A DNA stretch of 64,000 bases from Paguma larvata (lineage: Eukaryota > Chordata > Mammalia > Carnivora > Viverridae): positions 50,779,087-50,843,086 of the forward strand of contig CM057833.1 in the NCBI GenBank assembly GCA_030068075.1. The letters run 5' to 3'. The number at the start of each line of letters is the position of its first letter. Within the stretch, counting starts at the first letter, position 1. This document shows, in pieces, positions 23,066 to 35,110 of this stretch. The notes below the pieces were generated by a model. It was not told where the DNA came from. It searched no databases and saw nothing but the letters and a program-made list of their open reading frames with translations. The translations under genes were made by a program, and so were the position numbers.

Positions 23066-24360
23066 CTTTTTTTTTTTATTTATTGCACTCTCATTTTGCA
23101 CGTGCTGTAAAAGTTTTCAAGCACAAAAGGATATACAGTAAAAAGTTAGTCTCCTCATCTCTGACCTGCAGCCTCCACCTTTCTCCTCAAATGTTGACAT
23201 GTCCCTACTTTCGTAGCTATCCTTTTACAGCTTTTAATGTATTTTATATAAATACGTATATTTTTATGGATTTTAAATACATATCTAAATAAGAGTGTAT
23301 ATTTGTACATCTAAGAATATGTATATACACACAGCCTGTGAATGCGTATGCTATATAATGTACAATGCATGTGCAATATAATGTAAGCTCACAAATATAA
23401 GAAGACACAGCAGTTTGTTTTTTCTTTTCACACTAGCGAGCGGTATTTTTCTCTTCATATGGTCAGTATTTTGCTGCACTTTGTAACTTAAGGATACATT
23501 TTGGTGATTTTTTTTTTCCAAATCAGTACATACAGAGTTTCCTTATTCTTTTTAAGAGTTGCATGGATTTCCACTATAGATTTTGGATAGACTGTAATTT
23601 ATTTAACCAGTCCCCCCCACCCTGTTGCTGGACAAGTAGGTGATTTCCAGTATTTTTCTGTTATAAACAATATTACATTGAAAATATTATGTAAATATCA
23701 TTTCATACATGCTCGAGGACATCTGTAAGGTACATCCCTAGTTGTAGAATTGCTGTTCACAGGGCATTTGCATTTAAAATTTCATCGATCGCCAAGTTGG
23801 ACCCACTTCTACTCCTGCCAATATTAGGGTTCCAATTTCCCCGTGTCCCTGTCAGTATGGCGAGTTATCCGTCTCTTTTAAAATTTCTAATCTGATCGGG
23901 AGGAAATGACATCTCATTGACGTTTTAATTTACATTTCTTATGTCGTCAGTGAATTTAGCATTTTTCCACATACGCAGGTGAAATGATACAGTGCACGCT
24001 GGTGCATTTCAAAACCACATGCATTTCCTTACCTGTAAATTGTCTATTCATTTCCTCTTATCTATTGCTTTCTTAGGGTTTTTTGTTTGTTTGTGGGTTT
24101 TTTGTTTTTGTTTTTGTTTTTGCTTATTTGTAGAATGTTTGCTTACTATATTACAGCAGCCAGCCCTTTGCCTTTTGAGCTGCAATAATTTTTTCTTCCC
24201 ACTTTCTCCTTTTTTTTTTATATTATTTTTGCTTTTTTCCTTGTAGAACATTTTTAATGCAATCAAATTCATCATCTTTCTTTTTATGGCTTTTAAATCT
24301 CGTGTTAAACGTTGAAAAGCCCATTTCGCTCCCAAGATTGTTGCGTACATATTTCCCATG
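23066..24360 (-). mobile_element. L1M 3' end, antisense
   Basis: Begins with a T-run (reversed A-tail). It continues through 'tttatttaaccagtcccc', 'gtagaattgctgttcacagg', 'tgacgttttaatttacattt' and 'aaattgtctattcatttcc', the reversed 3' UTR and end of ORF2 of an old L1. Many breaks; not coding. Confidence 0.8.
24077..24121 (+). repeat. T/G-rich low-complexity tract
   Basis: TTTTTG and TTTG units within the L1 relic. Confidence 0.7.
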
Positions 24361-25394
24361 TGCTGTGGATAAACTTACTTAATGGGGACCTTGAGGTGGC
24401 AGGTCAGGATAAATGAGGGCAGAAGAGCAGGCTTGTGAGGAAGACCTTTTAGTAGATGATGTCACAGCATGGGACCTCGACCGTGAACTCCAGGGAGAGG
24501 CAGCATGACAGTACCGATCAGATTGCTTCTCTTTCCCAAACGGTTCCACCAGCCGCAACAAATTGCCCCAAATACCTTGGTCATCCCTGACTGGAAATGG
24601 ATGACCGCATTCCATATGGGGAAGACATACACCGTCTCTGAGCAAAGCAGCTATTAAGAACATTCTCTTATCAGCCAGAGATCAAGTAACCCATCTTGGA
24701 AGGTGACACACATGAGCAAACAGGCCGCCTCATCCATCATGTGCACAGTAGCATTGGCCGTTCTTGTTCACTGCAATTGACTAGAAAGGGCCCCTGAAAT
24801 GCAGCTGTTTGACAGTTCTGGGAGGAGAGAAAGCCATCCCTTCTCACATAAGAGGAGCTGTTTAGCAAATCCAAAGCATGGTCCCACGTTGCGGTGAAAA
24901 GTTCCCATGCCCGCAGCCACAAATGCCAACACAGCTTAAAGGCTGCAGGTGAAACTACATTTCAAGCCCTGGGAACCAGCTCAAACTGTTTTCATCAGGT
25001 CTGAAAACCAGAGCAGCCTTGGCGGCTTGATAGGGGATGTGAACAGTCACAAAATTAACTACATGCAAAGTTATTTTTCTTTCTGATAAGAGAAATGAAT
25101 AAAACAGTATGTTGCGCGTGAGAACGACCAAATCTCCAACTCTGGATACCAGTTGCTGTAAGCTGAGCTCTGTGTGGATGTTGGAAGATCAGTCTCTGCA
25201 GACCGTTGTGTGAACCCTTACTTCTACAGCTCTTTGGTCTGATCGGGTGAGCCGCTGACACACGGCTCTGTCTAACGAGGGTAGCTGGCTTCCACGCTGG
25301 CTTCTTCACCATGGTTCCCGGCATTGGAAGGAAGCTCCTCCCCCATTTGTCTCTTATTTCTGAATGCACAGGAGTATTTGAAGTTTGGTCAATT
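24361..25394. other. Single-copy intronic sequence, no gene seen
   Basis: No repeat recognised over about 1 kb and no convincing splice-flanked ORF. A candidate for conserved non-coding sequence on negative evidence only. Confidence 0.45.
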
Positions 25395-25545
25395 TATTCA
25401 GTGGAAAGACTGGGGTTTGGAATCTGGAAGTGGGGTTTCAGGAAGACTGGATTCAAATCCCAGCTTTTTCACTCCCTGGCTTTAGGCTGGTTCATAATTT
25501 CACTGGGCCTTCATGTTCTTTTCTTTAAATGGGTATCTGTTACCC
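25395..25545 (+). mobile_element. MIR SINE relic
   Basis: 'gaagactggattcaaatccc', 'agctttttcactccctggct' and 'ttcactgggccttcatgttc'. Confidence 0.7.
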
Positions 25546-25839
25546 ACACATAATCCTATAGAAGCATCCCAACACTTTGTGACCACATGAGCACTTATGT
25601 GTCTCATGAGTCAGCATGTTGGTTTGTAGTTCTTTCACGTGGATGGGGCCAAGGTCTTGGCACATTCTGTTAGCCAAAGGCCAGCCCAGATTCAGGTTAG
25701 GGAAGCAGACTCCGTCTCTTTGTAGGAAGAGCTACACAAAGATGTGGAGACAAGGAGGAATGAACTTCGGCCATTTCATCCTACCACACTACCTTATGCC
25801 AATAAATGTAATAATAAACAGAGAGTGCAGCTATTATAT

Positions 25840-25948
25840 CACCTATACATTCAGAAGACATTTGTCGCGTGCCCACTATGTGTGCAACACAAGAGTTGAT
25901 GCTATGTGTAGAGATAAGTAAGACTCCATCCCTAGCCATAGGAAACAT
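25840..25948 (-). mobile_element. L2 LINE 3'-end relic
   Basis: 'cgtgcccactatgtgtgcaa' and 'gataagtaagactccatccc' resemble the reversed L2 end. Confidence 0.5.
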
Positions 25949-25949
25949 G

Positions 25950-26185
25950 CATTTTATTTTTATTTTTATTTTAAATGTTTATTATTTATTTTCATAGTTT
26001 TATTTATTTATTTTTATAGAGATAGCACTAGTGGCAGAGGAGCAGAGAGACAGAGAATCCCAAGCAGGCTCCACGCTGTCAGCACAGAGCCTGGTATGGG
26101 GTTCGAACTCACAAACCGTGAGATCATGACCTGGACCCAAATCAAGAGTCAGACACTTAACCGACTGAGCCACCCAGATGCCCCG
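25950..26185 (-). mobile_element. Carnivore tRNA-Lys SINE, older subfamily
   Basis: Minus-strand copy with the 'aaatcaagagtcagacactt' variant and a T-rich left end. 9-bp duplication ggaaacatg (25941-25949, 26186-26194). Confidence 0.94.
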
Positions 26186-26194
26186 GGAAACATG

Positions 26195-26839
26195 TGATTT
26201 TAGCAGAGAAGCATGCTAAAGCAGTTGTCGGTTACCTTACACACTGCGAAGTGTCCTAAGGGAGGAGCCAAGAGAAAACTATGGGGCCTCAGAAGAGGGA
26301 GAGATTGAACTAAGAGGCTCTGGGAAAGGATTCTTGTTTCAACTTAGGCTCTGCGTCACGTTTCCCTCTATTTAATTTTAATTATTGATCTCCTTACGCT
26401 ATCAACAGTGACATGGTACCAGAAACCCAGTCCCGATGGGCGAGAGCATTTTAAACTGGAGTAATTTGAGGCAAATGGAGTTTTTGAAAATTGCCAGCCA
26501 TCTAGATCCTACACGCCCAGGCTAATATGGCTGGAGCAAAACCATCTTACTATCTTGTAGGATAATAGTAATCCTCCTAAATTTACCTCTCTGATTAAAA
26601 CAATTTCCACCAACCCAAGAGTCCCTCAATCCCATTAACTTAAACACTTGGTTTCCAGGGCCATCCAGAAGGTACAAATTATACTTTCATTAGATTTTGT
26701 TTCTGAAAATAGTTCTTGTTAAAAATTTTACTCCTCACTCCTTGGAACTTTGAAATGATTGAATTAGCAGTGCGCTGGAGGGTATTAGGGGGGGAAAAAA
26801 CCACTATAACCTTAAACCTGGAGACGAGTCTCCACCAGC
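26195..26839. other. Single-copy intronic sequence, no gene seen
   Basis: No recognised repeat or exon. Confidence 0.45.
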
Positions 26840-27020
26840 AGTATACTAGAGAGCCTGTGTGGAGCCGGGTTTGGGGGACGGAAGACCGTGGTTACCTTCT
26901 CCTGACTGTTGATGACATGCCAGGGGACCTTAGGCAAGTTCTCTGGCCGAGTCTGGGTTTCTTCAACTCCAACCAGGGTATGATTATCTTGAGCCTTGAT
27001 CCTTCACACGTGGAGTCATG
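26840..27020 (+). mobile_element. Possible MIR relic
   Basis: 'ggggaccttaggcaagttct' and 'gagtctgggtttcttcaact' follow the MIR core. Strongly diverged. Confidence 0.5.
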
Positions 27021-27679
27021 AGCTCATGTCTGTTCTGTGTACAGACTTTCTTGAAAGGAGGAGAGCTACCTAAATACAAGGTACTTGTATTGCTGTAAGG
27101 TGCTTGGAATCTTAATAGCCTTTTCAACTGCATCCAAAGTGGGCTTCTCTTTGTAAATGCTTTAAGTGGCTGAGAATCAAAGCTGAAAAGGGTTTTGTTT
27201 TTTTCTCCTTTTATGTCTAGGATAGGGTGACTGCATATGTTTAGAGTATGCCCAATTTGCCCGTTTGGTAGAGAGTCCCACAAACAGAATGGCCAGCCAC
27301 TGAGGTCCTGTGTAACATAGGTACTGGCTGGGACAATACTGCCTCATTTTTTGCTTGATGAGAATTTTTCTCCTAAAAGTCTAATTGGCTGAATCATTGG
27401 TCAACCACTTAGGAGAACCTTCAAGTTAAAAATAAATACTTGACTTTGAAAGTCATTCGAGAGGTACCAATTTTGTTCTTGGTTAATATTCATTGAGCTG
27501 TCTCAATATGGAGGCTGCTGACCACTTTGGAATTCTACAGCAAATATGAGATAAGTTTGTCTGCCAAATTCCTTTCCCCTCTATTCTTAAATTACACTAA
27601 ATTTATCTGTTCAGTTAAACCTTTTCGTGTTTTTCATTTGTTTGAAGGCATATCATTATTTGAGTTTCCTTAAACTGGT

Positions 27680-27835
27680 GATTTACAGAAGACTAGTGCT
27701 GGGGTGGTTATCTAAGGCTCACCTTGGGAGCTTTAGTAATTTAGGCATCGGGGTCCCAGAATCTGGATTTGTTTAATGTGCTCCCCAGCTGGGTTTGGGA
27801 ATCGGTGCATTAAATAGCCTTCAAGCTGTACCTAT
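27680..27835 (+). mobile_element. MER5A-like DNA transposon relic
   Basis: 'tcaccttgggagctttagta', 'gtcccagaatctggatttg' and 'atgtgctccccagctgggtt'. Confidence 0.6.
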
Positions 27836-27842
27836 GGTAACT

Positions 27843-27868
27843 AAAACAAAACAAAACAAAACAAAAAA
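27843..27868 (+). repeat. (AAAAC)n simple repeat
   Basis: Five or so AAAAC units. Confidence 0.85.
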
Positions 27869-27869
27869 C

Positions 27870-28145
27870 AAGAAAACTAATAGTGATAGCTGCTACTTTG
27901 CTGAAGGTTTACCTTTTGCTGGACAACGAACTCATCTCCAAATATTTTCCTAGTTAATCCTCATCACGATCTTGCAACGCCATTACTGTCATGTCCATGT
28001 TTTGAATGAGGACCCGAGGTTTAGGGGTGTGAAGTACTTTCCCCAAGATCATAAGCTAGTATGTGACGGAGTCCGGATTTGAACATGTGTGACTCTCAGT
28101 CAACGTGATATCTTTTATCCCTCTGCTATGCTGTCTCCCATCTAG
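27870..28145 (-). mobile_element. MIR SINE relic
   Basis: Reversed MIR: 'gttaatcctcatcacgatct', 'tttccccaagatcataagct', 'gagtccggatttgaacatgt'. Confidence 0.8.
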
Positions 28146-28629
28146 CCTGCTCAGGATTGTGTAGAAACCAGGTAGTGCACGAAGGAAGCATAAGACATAA
28201 TCCTTGCCCTCAGGAAGTTTACTGAGTAATCAGAATGAAAGGAAGAACACTTACTCACTGATGGCCAAAGGACACATGGACCATAGAATTAAGTACAAAA
28301 TATAAAGAAGAAAATTAGAGTAATTCCAGCTCTTTTTTTGTGGGGAGGGGTCTTATCAACAGAAAACTGAATATCACTGAATTAGCAGATTGATTTTGTT
28401 TTCCTGTTGAACTGCACGGTTGTTTTGCTGTGATTTAAACAGAGAAATATCCTATTTGAGGTTCAAACAAGAAAGATTTTATTAATGTCAGCATTACACT
28501 ATTTCAAGGAGATGAAATTTGTGCATCAACCTTTCTGTCGTATGTATTCTATTTCCTCACTGGTCTGGCTGGAGCAGAAGTCATTTAACCTGTGCAAAGT
28601 ACCATGTTAAATAGACTGTTAGTTCTCTT

Positions 28630-28820
28630 CAGAGAGACAGAGTGAGACACAGTGTGAGTGGAGGAGGAGCAGGGAGAGGAGACACAGAATCCGAAGCTGG
28701 CTCCAGGCTCTAAGCAGGTGTTCAGCACAGATCCAGATGCGGGGCTTGAACCCACGAACCGTGAGATCATGACCTGAGCCGAAGTCGGACACTAAACCAA
28801 CTGAGCCACCCAGGCGCCCC
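28630..28820 (-). mobile_element. Felid tRNA-Lys SINE lacking the A-tail
   Basis: Minus-strand copy with an intact head but no T-run at its left end. 9-bp duplication agttctctt at 28621-28629 and 28822-28830. It also carries a small insertion ('gcaggtgttcagcacag'). Confidence 0.92.
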
Positions 28821-29279
28821 AAGTTCTCTTTTAGAGCCAAGTGTAAATTAGAAAGTTCCTTATAGAACTGAAAATTTGGAACCTCTTAGACAGGTTAGAC
28901 TAAGCCTCCATTCCCAGCAGAAATTTACATTGTGAAGATAAAAGCACAAAGGACCCTGTCCCTGTTAAGAATCAATTTAGGAAGTATACAGGGCTAAAGC
29001 CTAATCACCGATCTTGGGAGAGGCATTCCCTGCTTCTTTTAGTAGCCAAGTCCTGCAGGCAAGGGAAGTTACGTGACTGTGGCAGGTGGGACATACCCAG
29101 TGTAGAGTTCTCCACTCTTCGTTCCCTTTTTGAAACAAAAATCCTGCTTTAATCAGAGGATTATCCAGGGTCCTTGTGTCTATCTAAACATCTGGCTCTC
29201 CATAAACCAAAGGTTTTGGTCAGAGCAGGATCCCTCGAGACTGCTAGTTCCACTTACCCACTAACCCCACTTCCACCAC

Positions 29280-29490
29280 ACATACACAGCACTTATACTG
29301 TATTTTAACGCTTAGTTTACTTCTGTGTGTTCCTACCACACAGTTCCATGAAGTAAGAAACGGTCTTAATTTTGTTCATTATATCCTTAGCACCTAGTCA
29401 GCATTTAGCTGGTTGGAGACAGAGTCGGTGCTCGATAAATATTTATTGAATGCATAAATGGGTGAATCAATGAGCAAACAAATTTCATAA
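29280..29490 (+). mobile_element. L2 LINE 3'-end relic
   Basis: Ends in the typical 'gtgctcgataaatatttatt' plus 'gaatgcataaatgggtgaat'. Confidence 0.8.
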
Positions 29491-29749
29491 CATTAAACTC
29501 CAGGTGAAAGTAAGGAGTTTTTAAAGACATCCTTTGTGGTCCTCGCTTTTTCCAAACCGTATGCTAATACACCGTGGTTTTCGGACCACCTGGCACAACT
29601 TAACTTTGCTCCTATTGTGTGTGGAACTTAACCAAGACTTCATTTGTTTTGCAAAAGTCAAGAGTTACGGAATTGTAGCTAGGAAGGCCTCTTTGTTGGG
29701 TTTCTTGTTTCTTCTGAGTGACAGAAGACCATGAATTGACCAGAGATAG

Positions 29750-29999
29750 TTACAAGGTAATAGACTTTTATTACAAAATCAATAATAGAATATGAAAGCG
29801 TGCCTGGGCTGTACAAAGGGGAAGATTAAACGGCAAACCCTTAGGACAAGTACAGGTGACACAGCAGGAAAGAAGGAAAAATTGCCAGGAGGCACTTTTG
29901 AGGGGAAAAGCCTGTAAGGAAGAGCAGTGAAGCGGAAATCAGAACAAAAGAGTGAAGTTTGTTGATGTCGTTGGGATTTCTGAGTTGTCGGTGCAGCAC
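29750..29999 (-). ncRNA. Candidate antisense terminal exon
   Basis: On the minus strand, a pyrimidine-rich run ending in ttttctttcag (AG complement at 30000-30001) is followed by about 230 bases and then AATAAA (plus-strand tttatt, 29767-29772). That layout is typical of a last exon. The reading frame is short and unrecognised, so a long non-coding RNA is more likely than a protein. It could be chance. Confidence 0.25.
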
Positions 30000-30587
30000 C
30001 TGAAAGAAAATGAAATGAAACCTACATAGGGAGAGAAGACCAAATTCTGAGCTAAGCATTTTTCCTCCTTTTCTTTGCTCCATCCTTGCCAACTTGTTCT
30101 GAAGCTAGAAATAAACCAGTTCTTTTGTTCCACTAAGCATCCGTTGAGTCTAGCGGCACTATGGGAGAATGAGGAAGTGCTAACTTTGGACCCATTCATT
30201 TGAGCTTCTTCTTGGCGAAAATCAGGGTTTGAGCCATTATGAAATTTCTCTTAGGACTTACATTGACCCTAAGAAGATCCTACCTCCCCAGTAATTAGCT
30301 GCGATGTTGCTTTTTTGTCTTTAAGAAAAAAAACAGAACTAGAAGCCCCTGGATTTTGAAATTATTGCTTGTGTACTTGTTGGAAAAAGTTGATACTGTG
30401 TAATTATGACCATTATTGCGTTCCATGCACTTCCACTAATGTCCCATAGTATTTCCAACCCCCAGACCTTCTGTCAGAGCGTAACGGTCCTTAACACCCC
30501 CTGATTCTTGGGCACCCCCTCCCTAAACTGGAGGAGGTACTCCTCTCCATGCTGACTTGGAACCCTCTGTTACCTCTATTGTACTTC

Positions 30588-30821
30588 AAAAAAATTTTTT
30601 AAATGTTTTAACGTTTCATTTTATTTTTTGAGAGACAGAGAGAGACAAGAGTATGACCAGGGGAAGGGCAGAGAGACAGGGAGACACAAGAATCCAAAGC
30701 AGGCTCCAGGCTCTGAGCTGTCAGCACAGAGCCCAATGTGGGGCTCGAACCCACAAACCACGAGATCATGACCTGAGCTGAAGTCGAATGCTTAACCGAC
30801 TAAGCCACCCAGGCGCCCCTG
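30588..30821 (-). mobile_element. Felid tRNA-Lys SINE
   Basis: Full-length minus-strand copy. 9-bp duplication ttgtacttc at 30579-30587 and 30822-30830. Confidence 0.95.
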
Positions 30822-30974
30822 TTGTACTTCTAATCCCATATTTATTTTTAGAATCAAGGCTTATTTAACATTTTCAACACATTTTCCAATTTATTTTCCT
30901 ATTATTGCTTCTTGCGTACAACTCTTTCCTTCTAGATTCAGCTTCCTTCTTACTGAAATAAAGAATTTAGCACA

Positions 30975-31385
30975 GTTGCACATGGATTTATAACAGTTTT
31001 ATTTTTAACAGCCAGAAAATGAAAACAACCAGATAAACGTCCTAGGTCAGTGGTGAAACAAAATGTGGTATATTCACACGACAGAATACTACTCAGCCAT
31101 GAGAAAGAACAGACCACCGATACATGCGGCCAATTGGGTGGATCTCATGTGAATTGGAGGAGTCTGTTTACATATTGTTCACGAAACAACAAAATTACAG
31201 AGATGGGGAACAGATTAGCAAGGGCCAAGTGTTAGGAATGTTTGGGGATGGGTGTGACTATAAAGGGGTACATGAGGGAGATCTCGGTGGTAATCTACAT
31301 GTAATAGAATGACATAGAACTTACATACACATGGTAACAATGTCGAATTCCTCATTTTGACGCTATAATGATTCTACAACCCGTA
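30975..31385 (+). mobile_element. L1M 3'-UTR relic
   Basis: 'aatactactcagccatgaga', 'aattacagagatggggaaca' and 'acatagaacttacatacaca' follow the L1 3' UTR in sense order. Confidence 0.75.
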
Positions 31386-31884
31386 ATCATGGAGAGAAAC
31401 TGGGTGAAGGATTCCTTGGACTTCTCTGGTGTTTACATGCCCTTTTGTTTTCTTGTGGAGATGTGCCCTCCTCCCCCTTCCAATTCCTAGACCGCAAGGG
31501 TCTACCCGTTTCTCTAGGCCATTAGAGGAGGTGTTTTCAGCCCCTTCCCACAGATGGGGGTGTTCTCCCGGCTCTAGGAAAGGCTGGAAGCAAGAGCCCA
31601 GATCTCTCTCTGGCCACATCTTTCATTTTCAAATGAGCCTTGAACCTGAGGCCCCAGCTCAGAGGGTCTGTATTTATAAGGCACCTCCCACGTTAGCTTC
31701 CTCTTACTGTTCTCTTCCTTTTTGGCACCTGAGAATTTCTTTCCTCTCAGCCTCAGCTAAGCATTATATTTTTCTGTGTGATGTTTTATTCAGTACTCTT
31801 GGTGTTTTTTAGCCTGGTCGGAGCAGGATGGGAGGAATAGCTCATGAGGCTAGAAGGCCATTTCTGGCAGTTTCGTTGTTGCCC
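31386..31884. other. Pyrimidine-rich intronic sequence, no gene seen
   Basis: The 127-codon plus ORF (31429-31812) has no recognisable domain or splice context. Confidence 0.45.
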
Positions 31885-32025
31885 TAGTCCGGTGTTTATA
31901 ACTGTGTTTCTGTATTTTCCTCCCACGAGACTGTGAGTTCTTGAAATGTCAGGGATGAGGATGAGCTTTTTCCTTATACATGGAAAGTGCTAATGCACAT
32001 GTGTATTGAATGAATGAATGACTCT
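31885..32025 (+). mobile_element. L2 LINE 3'-end relic
   Basis: 'cccacgagactgtgagttct' and 'tgtattgaatgaatgaatga'. Confidence 0.7.
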
Positions 32026-32058
32026 CTAGAGTTCGATGGAAGAGAGCCCAAATATAAC

Positions 32059-32101
32059 AATTGTTTTAAGTTTATTTATTTATTTTGAGAGAGAGACAGA
32101 C

Positions 32102-32134
<33 letters not shown>

Positions 32135-32222
32135 CGGGGCTCAGTTCCACAAACCGCGAGATCATGACCTGAGCCAAAATCAAGAGTCAGTCACTCAACC
32201 GACTGAGCCACCCAGGCACCCC
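32059..32222 (-). mobile_element. Carnivore tRNA-Lys SINE, internally deleted
   Basis: Head and T-rich end are present with an expanded GA tract. The central 'cagcacagagcc' part is missing. Imperfect duplication aaatataa/aaacataa flanks it. Confidence 0.88.
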
Positions 32223-32260
32223 AAACATAATAGTTTTTAAGCAAGATAGTTTTCAAGATT

Positions 32261-32358
32261 TTTTTTTAAAGTAGGCTCCACGCCCAACATGGGGCTTGAA
32301 CACACGACTCTGAGATCCAGAGTCGAACGCTCCATTCACTGAGTCAGCCACGTGCCCC
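32261..32358 (-). mobile_element. Old short carnivore tRNA-Lys SINE
   Basis: About 98 bp, minus strand, 'ggctccacgcccaacatggg' plus a degraded head. 8-bp duplication tcaagatt (32253-32260, 32359-32366). Confidence 0.85.
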
Positions 32359-32366
32359 TCAAGATT

Positions 32367-33854
32367 ATTTTTATTGACTTTGCAGAACATATGTGTCATT
32401 TTGGTGCTATGTGTAGCACAAGCCCTTTAAATATAAGAAGTGCATGTGATCCGTATATTAATTTAACAGACTTAAAGAAGGAAATAGTATGTACAAAGAA
32501 AAAAGGGTGAGTCAAGGAGTATTTCCTCCCCTTGCTTTGTGCCCCTTAGTATCCTTCTGGGTTTTAAAATTAGGAACCCAGGCATTGAGAGAGAGGAGGT
32601 GTGTGGTCTCAGATACAGGGTCTCAAACTGTCGTCTGCAATGCTTAGAGTTCACTTCTGGGGCTGAAGGGGGCTTAAGCCAGAGAGCCAGTGAGTACACC
32701 TTTTAGGATCCCCCCCTACCCCCCTGATTTTGGCACATTTGGAGACCCTCTGTTTCTGCTGTCAGAATGCCCTGCCAGGGGGATCAGAATGCCTACCCCT
32801 ATCCCAACAAGCTGAGCAAGCAAGTCAGCGTCTTAATAACCTCGGGCTCTTCAATCTTACAATGGAGATAGTAATGGTGTCTAGCTATGGACTCATTGAT
32901 GAGGTCTCTGAGCCCCTTACACATTAAGAAAACATGGACACCTTTTTTTTTCTTTCTTTTTTTTAATTTTTTCTTTTATAATTCCTTCTATATAAAAATA
33001 TGAGTAATACCACAAAGATCGGTATACTTTAAATTTTTCTGCAACAAGTTAATGACTTCACCACCTGTACAGTAATCGTACTATGTATTGAGTCATCACA
33101 GGTTTTATTAAAAGGATATGATTTCGTAGTGCAGTGTAGGCGGTGCGGGTGGATCATTGAGCAGGGGGGTTAAGGTGGCCAGATTGTGCCCTCTTCTCTC
33201 TGTGTGACTGTACCGATACCTTCATTTAAAGATTACGTCAGAAAACTAATTTGAGGCCACTGAGGATTATAAGGTCCTTGTAGACACTGCATAGTAATTC
33301 TTGGGTCCTGACTATCCCACACGGGGTGAGAAAGGCTCTCGCTTCCCTCTCTCCGCAGTAAGTTCAATCCCCAGAGTGGAGGGACCCCTCATTCAGGATC
33401 CCAGATGTGGGGCGGTTGTGATCCCGGAGCCGCAGCAATGCCCTGGCTGACTGACCCCCTCGCGCTGCTAGAGAATGTAACCTGCCCGACTGTTCCTTTC
33501 CCAAATCGGTACTTCGGGTAAAGGAAACTGACCTGGCTCTGGGCTTCTCCTCCGCTGAGGCCCTGGAGTCAGGAAGGAACCACGGCTAAGAGGCTTCACC
33601 AGGCACCTCAAAGCCATCAGCGTGCCTGCCTCCTTCCCATCCTCCCCTGGTCCCCAGTGATCATAAGCAGAGAAGAAGGTGTGCCTGTTTAGTGGGACTG
33701 ACCCTGGCTGTTTGAAAATGCCCTGCGCGTGTGTCTCTCCGAACTTAGCTTCTAAGGATACGTATCACGGCTTAAGGGCACAGATGGAAGAAAATGGAGC
33801 ACAGAGAGAAGGCAGCATGCGTTTATTCTAAGCCACTTCTAAGGCCCGGCCCTA
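32367..33854. other. Single-copy intronic sequence with a GC-richer block
   Basis: No gene recognised. The part at about 33300-33660 is GC- and CpG-richer than its surroundings. A CRE-like ttacgtca lies at 33233-33240. Regulatory function is only a guess. Confidence 0.4.
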
Positions 33855-33945
33855 CCGAGAACGTCTGTGATTGCTGCCAAGTCGCGTGACTACCGTGGGC
33901 CTCACTTTCTCCATCTGTAAAATGAGGAGGCCATACCCTAGTAGA
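33855..33945 (+). mobile_element. MIR SINE relic, partial
   Basis: 'ctcactttctccatctgtaa' and 'aatgaggaggccataccct'. Confidence 0.7.
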
Positions 33946-34929
33946 GGCTTAATTTTATTTGTTTGCTTGCTTGCTTGTTTGGATCATTGGAGACTTTCCC
34001 ACAATATCTGATATGTAAAACGGAGAAACAGAAAATTGTTTCTGTTCAAGAAGGGTCTAGAGCCCTGTCCCCATGTCTTCGCTCCCCATACATCCTGTAA
34101 TGTCGCCCTATAAAAATACCCCCACAAAATCTTCTGGATGCAAAAAACAGAGTTATAGTTAAGGCACACCCAGATACATTCTGCGATTCAGGGCCTCTGG
34201 TCAAGAAGGGCCCTGGGGTAGACATTTGTTCCCTTATACTTGGCCTTTGTGACCACCGGGCTGGCCACTAGTCTCCGGAGTAGGCTGGTTTGTGTCTGTG
34301 TAACGTCACATGTCCCCGGATCAGGATACAGGATGTGGCATGGCTGGATGCTTCTTACGAGAGCTTCCACATCCTGTGAGCGTTGGGTCTCCACCTGCCA
34401 ACTGCTGAGATGAACCAGTAATCCTTTCAGAGAGCACAGGCTTTTATCAATGAGGAGGATTCAAGGCTTATTTTTTTTTTCCTTTCCTCCAAATAACACT
34501 CCCACTGTTCAGGCTTAAATACCAAAACCTTATGGTTTGCAGAATCCGTGCCAAGAAGTCAATCATCAGTGAAACTGCAAAGATAATGGCCCCTATTGAT
34601 CAAATCGGGAGGAGAATGCTTTGCCCTCCTGCAGGGGTCAGGGAAGATAAGGGCCGGAGTTTTCTAAAACACGCTTGATTTGCCTAAATTGGATGAAAAT
34701 ACATAAAAACACTTATGTTCTTAAGAGGACTGGTGACCAATTCGGGAAAACCTCACAAAAATGAAAAGATTGGCTTAGATTAGTAAGGCATGAGAAATAC
34801 AGAGTCTTTTCTAAACGCATGGCAAATGCGTTATTTCAAACCTTGACAGTGAAGTAACAGCCAACAGGAGTATGTCCCCGTACAGGCTGGATATTATCTG
34901 CTTTACTGGACAGAGGGGAGGGCACCAAA
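33946..34929. other. Single-copy intronic sequence, no gene seen
   Basis: No repeat recognised, apart from a (CTTG)n-like tract near 33962-33979. Confidence 0.45.
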
Positions 34930-35110
34930 GGTCTTCAGTGCCCACTCTATGCTGGACACTGTGCAGGACCCTTTGGGGCCATAATCTAATGTAATCCTTA
35001 CCGCAGTCCCGTGAGGTGGCTTTCATTGTCCCCATTTTACGGATGAGAAAATAGAGGCCGAAAGATGTTCAATAACTTGCTCACGATCACAAAATTAGTA
35101 ATTTAAATAT
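34930..35110 (-). mobile_element. MIR SINE relic
   Basis: Reversed MIR: 'ctatgctggacactgtgcag', 'cattttacggatgagaaaat' and 'aacttgctcacgatcacaaa'. Confidence 0.8.

Noticed and set aside
23992..24359. ORFs rich in F/C or K/Q near 24.1 kb
   Set aside because: They come from T/G and A/C low-complexity sequence inside an antisense L1 relic.
23066..24360. Active L1
   Set aside because: Only the 3' end is present and it is heavily mutated, with no intact ORF2.
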